Below, in pieces: positions 58,181-64,000 of a stretch of DNA of 64,000 nucleotides. The translations under genes and the position numbers were made by a program. Each line of letters begins with the position of its first letter. Within the stretch, counting starts at the first letter, position 1. A model generated the notes under the pieces. That model saw only the letters and a list, made by a program, of their open reading frames with translations. It was not told the DNA's origin and searched no databases. Source of the DNA: Chloroflexi bacterium TSY (GTDB lineage: Bacteria > Chloroflexota > Anaerolineae > Caldilineales > Caldilineaceae); NCBI GenBank assembly GCA_019217005.1, contig JAHBNG010000056.1, positions 1-64,000 on the forward strand. Reading direction: 5' to 3'.

Positions 58181-58213
58181 AAAAACCCCTCTCCCAGGCA
58201 AAGGAAGAGGGGT
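58181..58213 (-). terminator. Rho-independent terminator of the binding-protein transcript
   Basis: On the minus strand ACCCCTCTTCC, loop TTTGCCT, GGGAGAGGGGT, then TTTTT. It lies 150 bases past the stop of the binding-protein gene (58361) and would end that transcript, keeping the glycosidase-like gene separate. Confidence 0.65.
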
Positions 58214-58360
58214 CGGCCAAGTCCTATTTGACACAACGCAACCAGCTACTACACACTACCTAAGGCTAAACAAAAAATATATGACGTCGAACACTCATTT
58301 TGACTATGCACCATGAATCACGAATCGTCGATATTGTTTTGAAATAGCCTAATACAGCTT

Positions 58361-59728
58361 TTACGACGGCATGGGCTCATCCAAAATGGCCTGCGTTTTA
58401 CGTTCAATCTCAGCCGCATATCCCTCAAAGGTCTCTTCACCTTCCCAGATCAGGTCGATCTCGGAGCGGAAAACGTTGTTCGCTTCGGTGAAGCGGGTAT
58501 TCCAGGGCATGGGATATGGCTCAACGCCTTCGGTAATCACTGTATCGGTGAAGCCGTAGAGCGGGTTAACTGCATTCACCTCTGGATCGGTCCAGACTGA
58601 TTTGCGACCGTTGGTCTGGCGCTTGGCTTCCAATACGTTGAAGATACCGGCCTCTTTGGAGGTCAGCAGCTTGGCAAATTCCCAGGCTTCATCGGGTGCT
58701 GCGGAGTTGGAGTTGATCATCCAGTGGTTTCCAGAGAAACAGGTACCCTGACGCCCCGTCTGGCCGGGAGGTAGAGGAATAGCACCAACTTCGAAGCGAT
58801 CCCCTGCCTGCGCTTGCGCTCGTGTCAATACTCCGACCGTGCTTGCATGGGTGGCTTCCAAACCCGCAACGAATAGATTGGGTTCAACGCCCTCTTTGTC
58901 AGCCGCTCTCGGAGCCACTTTGTCGTCCAATAGACTCACATACCACGCAGCGATTTCAGCGTGCAGATCGGTGTTGTAACTCATCGTGCGCCCCTCTGCA
59001 TCCATGATCCAGGAGTCTGTGGAGTCAACATCCCCAAAGGAACGCGATGTATTGCTATAGTAGTGCATGGCGCTCATGCTGTCGAAACCCATGCCAAAGA
59101 TTCCGGCATCGGGATCAGCTGCTTCGCGGGCCAAGTCAGACCAATCTTGTATCGTCCAGCCAACCTCGGGGATAGCCAGCCCTTTCTCTTCCAGCATTGT
59201 CTTGTTGAATGCCAGGGCAATGTTCCCACCCGGATGTACCACATCTGGCAAGTTGAAGCTTTTACCCTGCCATTTATTTCCTTCGAGTACACTTGGATAA
59301 AAATCATCGGGATCATCTGGCGGACTGGAGGCCCAGAGGTCGTCTGTTTCCAAGTAGATACCCTTCACAAAATTAATGAAGATCCAGCGGTGATGGCCAT
59401 AGAGCAAATCCTGCAAGGTTCCAGCGATGAAGCCAGTTTGCGTTTTGGTTTCGATCTCGCCATATATCGTCTCTTCGACCACTACCTCAACGCCGGTTTC
59501 CTCAGTAAAGCGCGGTCCAAATTCTTGCGGCGTCAACGCTAAATTGCCTGCGGGTACTTGGATGCGCAGCGTAATCGCCTCTGCAGCGGGTGCCGCGTCC
59601 CCTCCAGCAGAACCAGGGGCGCCGCTTGGAGGCACACAGGCAGACAAGAGCTGAGCCGAAGCTGCTCCGAGACCAGTAACGGCAACACCTTTCAAAAAGT
59701 TGCGGCGAGTGATTTGCTTTCGATTCAT
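58361..59728 (-). CDS. Sugar ABC transporter substrate-binding lipoprotein
   Basis: 455 residues, CUT1-type binding protein. Twin-arginine signal (TRRNFLKGVAVTG, residues 8-20) with a lipobox LLSAC around residue 30, then a Gly/Ala-rich linker and an SBP_bac-type domain with typical stretches such as LTSKEAGIFN. Start ATG preceded by AAAGGAGAAGC. It should deliver a sugar to the permeases at 61922 and 62824; the IS at 59907 now lies between it and them, so it may be expressed alone or not at all. Confidence 0.9.
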   Translation of the reverse strand: MNRKQITRRNFLKGVAVTGLGAASAQLLSACVPPSGAPGSAGGDAAPAAEAITLRIQVPAGNLALTPQEFGPRFTEETGVEVVVEETIYGEIETKTQTGFIAGTLQDLLYGHHRWIFINFVKGIYLETDDLWASSPPDDPDDFYPSVLEGNKWQGKSFNLPDVVHPGGNIALAFNKTMLEEKGLAIPEVGWTIQDWSDLAREAADPDAGIFGMGFDSMSAMHYYSNTSRSFGDVDSTDSWIMDAEGRTMSYNTDLHAEIAAWYVSLLDDKVAPRAADKEGVEPNLFVAGLEATHASTVGVLTRAQAQAGDRFEVGAIPLPPGQTGRQGTCFSGNHWMINSNSAAPDEAWEFAKLLTSKEAGIFNVLEAKRQTNGRKSVWTDPEVNAVNPLYGFTDTVITEGVEPYPMPWNTRFTEANNVFRSEIDLIWEGEETFEGYAAEIERKTQAILDEPMPS

Positions 59729-59906
59729 AAAGCTTCTCCTTTGGAGCTGTTCATTCCAGACGGATTGAGTGGAATATCGATACTCGGTTCAACATGAAAT
59801 CCAGAGGTTTAGAGGGATCAGGAATGGGGGGCTGGGGACCAGGGAAAATCAGTACCCCATCCCAGAACTCTGATTTTATGGTGGGTCCACCTCCTTTCAA
59901 TATGTG

Positions 59907-61789
59907 AACTTTCTCGGAAAGTGTAGTCGGATGTCAGACCAGAGAGGTCGAGGCCGACCAATCGCGAGTTGTTAAGAATTTACCCCCAACCCCAAGCTGT
60001 TTCCGACGTAGTGATAAGTAGAAAGTGTGGGCTCATTGGAACGACCAAACGGAAACAGAAAGGGGGGTCGGATGTTAACCAGCATCTTCCGTCACAAGCA
60101 GTATGTGCGGTTTGTACGCCATCGAGCGGGTCGATATGGTGCGCTGCGCTGCGACCATCGCCATTATGCGGTATGGCGCAAGCTGTCAGCGACGAATCTC
60201 GATGGTGCGTACCCGTTTTTGGCACCGTTATACGTGCCAGACTGGGGACGACCCGTGCGCGACCCGGTGTCCATGTTGCGCTCGTGTCTGGCCATGATGC
60301 TCTGTGGTCAGACGAGCTTCGATGTGTGGGTGGGGCAGATGCGCGATGAGCCCTTCTACGCCCTCATCAGCGGCTTCGAGCCCAACGACGTGCCTGGCGT
60401 GGGCACGTTTTACGACTTTCAAGACCGTCTCCTGCAACGCGAGCGGCAAGCCCGCAGCCAGGCTCGTCGCCCCTATCAACGGCGAGATGAGCGGGATCAA
60501 GCCGCTGCCCACAAGGACAAGAACGATCTGCGCCCCCATGCGGGCATCGTCAATCGCCTGACCGCGCTCATTCTGGGGCGCCCTTTTGCGCCGCCAGCCG
60601 TCGCTGAACTACTGGCAGGTCAGACTGGTATGGCCGCCTTGCCTGGGAGCAGGTGCTGCAACGGCTCTTCTATGGCTGCTTTGTGGCCCACTCAGTCGAG
60701 TTGGGCTTAATCGACCTGGACCATCTCCATGTGGCTGGCGACGGCGCCAAACTGCCCACTTGGGCCAATCCTTCTGGCAAGAAACTGTGTGACTGCGACA
60801 ATCGAGGGAAGAAATCAGACCAACGCTGCCGCTGCCATCGGGCCTACAACGACCCCCATGCCCTTTGGGGCTGGGATAGCTATCGCCACTGTTGGGTCTA
60901 TGGGCACACTTGCTATGAATTGACTGCCTATTCCCTCCAGCATCGCTGTCAACTGCCCCTGGTCATCACCATGGCTGATGGCAATCGCCACGACAGCGTC
61001 CTTGGTCTTGCCACACTCTATCGAGGGTGCGAACTCTTCGGCTTGCCCATCCAGACTGCCACTTTGGATGCGGCTCATGATGTCATCGGCTATTATCGTC
61101 TCGCCACACTGCGCTGGCACATGGCGCTGGTCATGCCCTTAACCAACGCAACCAGGACCACAGCCGCTTTGCTGGCTCCATACGCCTAGACGGCAGTATC
61201 CCTATCTGTCCCGCCGGGCGACACGCTGGGGCTTCTGTCCCGACCGCTTGCGCATCAAGTGGCGCTGTCCCTGGCCGCCGCCACGGACGACGTGACCACC
61301 TGTCCGCACTTTGGCCAGGATTGCTCTGGTTCAGCCTATGGGCGCGTCGTCTATACCTATCCCAAGGACAACTATCGCTTGCACACCCGCATCCCCAGGG
61401 ACAGCGACCTTTGGCAACTTCATGCTAACGCTCGCTCCTGCGCTGAACGCTCAGTCAAGCGCAAGAGTACGACTTTCATCTCCTCCAGACCCGCACTGCT
61501 GGCCGCGACCGATGGTTCTTCCGCTTCGCTCGCGGCCATGTGTCAGCACGTCGACGCCTGGCTACACCATGCCGCCCGACGACTCGCTTAACACTTGACC
61601 CCCTGGGCCACTCACACTTCTCCGCGCTCGGCCAGGACTACGGATGCCGACCCTTGCCTACTTTTCCCTGCCACTCACACTTTTTTGCCGCTATCCGACA
61701 TTTTTCTTCCTACTCCCTCCCTTACGCACTTTTTCGACCCTCCTCGCACCATCGACCTCGGGGATGATGTGCACTTTCCGAGAGAGCTC
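59907..61789 (+). mobile_element. Insertion sequence, 1883 bp, 6-bp duplication
   Basis: Ends AACTTTCTCGGAAAGTG and, reversed, GCTCTCTCGGAAAGTG, flanked by TATGTG on both sides (59901-59906 and 61790-61795). Contains a frameshifted DDE transposase. It separates binding protein and permeases of the second sugar operon. Family not assigned. Confidence 0.75.
60072..61591 (+). pseudogene. Frameshifted DDE transposase of the 59907-61789 IS
   Basis: Starts MLTSIFRHKQYVRFVRHR at 60072 with AGGGGGG upstream. The frame breaks near 60630 and continues as LIDLDHLHVAGDGAKLPTWA and HALWGWDSYRHCWVYGHT, with the catalytic-type DGNRHDSV and TLDAAHDVIGYY, then stops near 61190; later pieces are readable to 61591. 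At least two lesions. It looks IS4/IS1182-superfamily-like; not assigned further. Confidence 0.68.
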
Positions 61790-61921
61790 TATGTGGGGTC
61801 AACTGAGAAGATTTGAAGATTCAGACTTGCCAATGATTAAGGCTGAACGGCAAATGGAAAATTCTTAACGGATCTGCTTTGCAAATCCTATTCCGCTCGA
61901 TTATTTTGGTCCGTCCTGCTT

Positions 61922-62812
61922 CTAACCCTTGATGCCAGACATGACAATACCCTGCACAAAGAAGCGCTGCCCCAGGAAAAAGATCACGATGATCGGTATC
62001 ATTGACATGACGCAGGCCGCCATCAACAGATGCTGCATCGGTTCTCCTCCTACTTCGGGCACGGCGTTGAAGAACTGGATACCCACAGAAATTGTGAACT
62101 TCTCGGGGCTGTTCAGATAGATCAATGGTCCTAGAAAATCGCTCCAACTGGCGATCAGGGAAATGATCGCTAGCGTAGCCAAGACCGGTTTACAGAGGGG
62201 CATGAGGATCGACCAGAAGATACGAAAGAACCCCGCGCCATCGATCAGCGCCGCCTCATCCAAATCCCGCGGCAAGCTCATAAAAAATTGACGCATGAGA
62301 AAGATGGCAAAGGCACCGCCGCCAAACCAGTGAGGCACCCATAAAGGCAGGATGGTATTGATCCAACCCAATCTGTAGAAGAGCACAAACTGAGGAATTA
62401 ACGTAACTTGGGCAGGGAGCATCATCGTCGCAAGCGTGATCATGAAAAGCATATTTCGCCCGCGATACTCAAATCGAGCAAATGAATAGGCGACGAGTGA
62501 TGCCGTGATCAGCGTCCCGCTAACGGTCAAGACGACAATGACAATGGAGTTGATAAACCAACGGCCTACCGGATAAGAAATGTTCAGCACCTGCCAGTAG
62601 TTGCTCCATTGTGGGACAGCCGGCACCTGGATGGGGGGAAAGGCAAACATCTCGGGAATCGTCTTGAGCGAACTCATCAACGTCCAGAAGAAGGGATACC
62701 CAAACATGACGCACAGAGATAATACAATTACGTATAGAGCAACACGGCCAATATTGGTGGGAGCTTGCAAGAGCGGTCTGGATGTGGACTGGGTATATGT
62801 TTGCTGTGTCAT
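61922..62812 (-). CDS. Sugar ABC transporter permease, MalG-like
   Basis: 296 residues with six predicted membrane helices and an EAA loop (PRDLDEAALIDGAGFFRIFW, about residues 180-199). The N-terminal 20 residues are polar. It pairs with the MalF-like permease ending 11 bases upstream. ATG start, TAGGAGGTAGAATC upstream, a strong ribosome site. Part of the second CUT1 sugar uptake system of the window; substrate unknown. Confidence 0.9.
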   Translation of the reverse strand: MTQQTYTQSTSRPLLQAPTNIGRVALYVIVLSLCVMFGYPFFWTLMSSLKTIPEMFAFPPIQVPAVPQWSNYWQVLNISYPVGRWFINSIVIVVLTVSGTLITASLVAYSFARFEYRGRNMLFMITLATMMLPAQVTLIPQFVLFYRLGWINTILPLWVPHWFGGGAFAIFLMRQFFMSLPRDLDEAALIDGAGFFRIFWSILMPLCKPVLATLAIISLIASWSDFLGPLIYLNSPEKFTISVGIQFFNAVPEVGGEPMQHLLMAACVMSMIPIIVIFFLGQRFFVQGIVMSGIKG

Positions 62813-62823
62813 GATTCTACCTC

Positions 62824-63779
62824 CTAGGCCCCCTCATAGTGAACCCATCGTCGCGAGTAGCACACCTGGAACCACGTAAAGAGTATTAAGATCGCTGCTA
62901 GCACCCAAGCCAGTGCACTACCATATCCCAGACGGAAATATTGGAATGCTTCAAAGTAGATGTGCAGAGCGAAGGACCACCTTGCGTTGCAACCCAGGCC
63001 GTCGTAAAGACTTTGAGCGCACCAATCACAGCCAGCACCACGTTGAAGAAAATCGTCGGTGTCAACATGGGCAACGTTACATGGCGAAACTTGGCCCACG
63101 AACCGCCACCATCGATAGCGGCGGCGTCGTAGAGTTCTTGGGGCACTCCCTGCAGTCCCGCCAAGAAAATCAGCATGGTATTGCCGCCCATGGCTGCCCA
63201 TACATTGATCAAGGTCACCGAAAGGAGTGCAGTATCTCGCGAGGCCAGCCAAGCCGGTGGGTTGTCCACACCGATGCCCTGCAGAAACTGGTTGATGGGG
63301 CCGACCCGAGGCGCCAATAAAAAGGTCCAGAGGACTGCTAGCGCAACGGCCGGAATTAGATGGGGAATAAAAAAGATCGTTCGGTATACGTTTGTCCCGA
63401 CCAGTTTCTGATTTAACAGGATGGCCAGCAGAAGCGCGCCGCCAACAGCAAACGGTAGATAGACGCCTGCAAAGGTGAAGGTACGTCCTAGAGAGGGCCA
63501 GAAGAGTTCATCGGTTGTAAATGCTTTGACATAATTATCCAGGCCGATGAAGCGCGGGGAACCGATCACAGCATATTCGGTAAAGCCGAAGTAGAATGAG
63601 GCCAGAATCGGACCGCCCCAGAAGATGATCAAACCCAGAATCCAGGGCAAAGCAAAGACATACCCCCAAACTGCGCGCTTTGTCTGAAATGCAGATTCTG
63701 CCCCAACCAGACGACTCAACAGACTGAGATTGGCGCGCTGAGGTGGAGGAACCGCTGCTTGCCTTTCCGCAACTGCCAC
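62824..63779 (-). pseudogene. Sugar ABC transporter permease, MalF-like, one frameshift
   Basis: Starts GTG at 63779 (MAVAERQAAV; AAAGGAGATCATC upstream). Six helices and the EAA loop (QELYDAAAIDGGGSWAKFR) are visible. The frame changes at about 62980, after ATQGGP, and the last helix and C-terminus (FALHIYFEAFQYFRLGYGS to WVHYEGA) are read in another frame up to 62824. A single-base change would restore a normal 317-residue permease; true pseudogene or sequencing error cannot be told apart. Confidence 0.82.
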
Positions 63780-63858
63780 GATGATCTCCTTTCACCAAAT
63801 CGAGAAAAGGGTTAGGCTCACCGCCCCCATTCAGAATAGGGAACTGCTAGGCATAGAA

Positions 63859-63874
63859 AGATATCTGGATATCT
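63859..63874. promoter_or_regulatory. Operator-like palindrome upstream of the second sugar operon
   Basis: AGATATCTGGATATCT is a 16-base palindrome except at its centre, 80-95 bases before the first permease start. LacI-family sugar regulators bind such sites, but no regulator gene is in the window. Motif evidence only. Confidence 0.3.
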
Positions 63875-64000
63875 ATAGGCTGCACCTTTTCAGAATCAAT
63901 TCTGGATAGGTACGGTTGGACCGAGGATAGAAATTCGAATAATCCAATCATACGCCAATCGACCAAGAATTCCAAATTTGGCAAAATAGTGAACGGACAG

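Larger units (their letters stand above)
57864..58360. other. Intergenic region with REP-like palindrome, hairpin and terminator
   Basis: 497 bases without a gene between the glycosidase-like gene and the binding-protein gene. It holds the three features listed below and separates the two transcripts; no ORF has support. Confidence 0.55.

Noticed and set aside
1..64000. tRNA, rRNA or CRISPR array
   Set aside because: I looked for cloverleaf-like D- and T-arm motifs and for regular spaced repeats on both strands and found none; a GTAGCTGAGCGG string at about 16900 lacks the rest of a tRNA.

Overview
The window looks like a heavily transposon-bombarded stretch of a Chloroflexota chromosome, probably of the Caldilineae/Anaerolineae type. 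The evidence is indirect: two sugar ABC transporter sets with Tat-type lipoprotein binding proteins, a DUF4058 remnant, large P-loop ATPases fused to membrane domains, and a secreted protease ending in a YLPLFTR-type tail of the kind common on exported Chloroflexota proteins. I see no rRNA, tRNA, CRISPR array, plasmid or phage backbone.

Layout. 0-7 kb: two related P-loop ATPase genes; the larger one (membrane domains plus ATPase) is cut in frame by an IS. 7.8-15 kb: sugar ABC operon (binding protein cut by a 155-bp MITE, two permeases), a DUF4058 fragment, a coiled-coil protein and an ABC-2 type exporter (ATPase plus two permeases). 15-23 kb: mobile-element cluster (IS110-like, IS5-like, IS701-like, several MITEs) around a YkgJ-family gene with an in-frame TGA at a conserved cysteine and an epimerase. 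22.8-31 kb: a sugar-acid dehydratase, an S9 peptidase split at its catalytic serine by an IS, an RHS-repeat remnant, a second epimerase and a methyltransferase. 31.6-38.6 kb: a giant subtilase, split just before its catalytic histidine by a MITE. 38.6-44.7 kb: DNA methyltransferase, MFS-HEAT fusion, FAD oxidoreductase and PhyH dioxygenase. 44.7-50.5 kb: three consecutive ABC exporters, the first split by a MITE. 50.5-56 kb: a decayed beta-propeller gene, two head-to-head IS110-like elements and a frameshifted ATPase. 56-64 kb: a second sugar ABC operon with a glycosidase-like protein, interrupted by another IS.

Common theme. At least seven host genes or operons are hit by insertions whose target duplications can still be read. 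Removing the element and one duplication restores the frame in every intragenic case, so the insertions look recent. Most of the transposases are themselves frameshifted; the IS5-like one is the only full-looking catalytic domain.

The most unusual signals are: (i) an 80-85-nt double-hairpin element present four times, always in the same orientation upstream of a gene, with compensatory stem changes; (ii) the YkgJ-family ORF where TGA replaces one conserved cysteine, a selenoprotein candidate; (iii) three IS110-like insertions at the same point of a palindromic repeat, two of them head to head.
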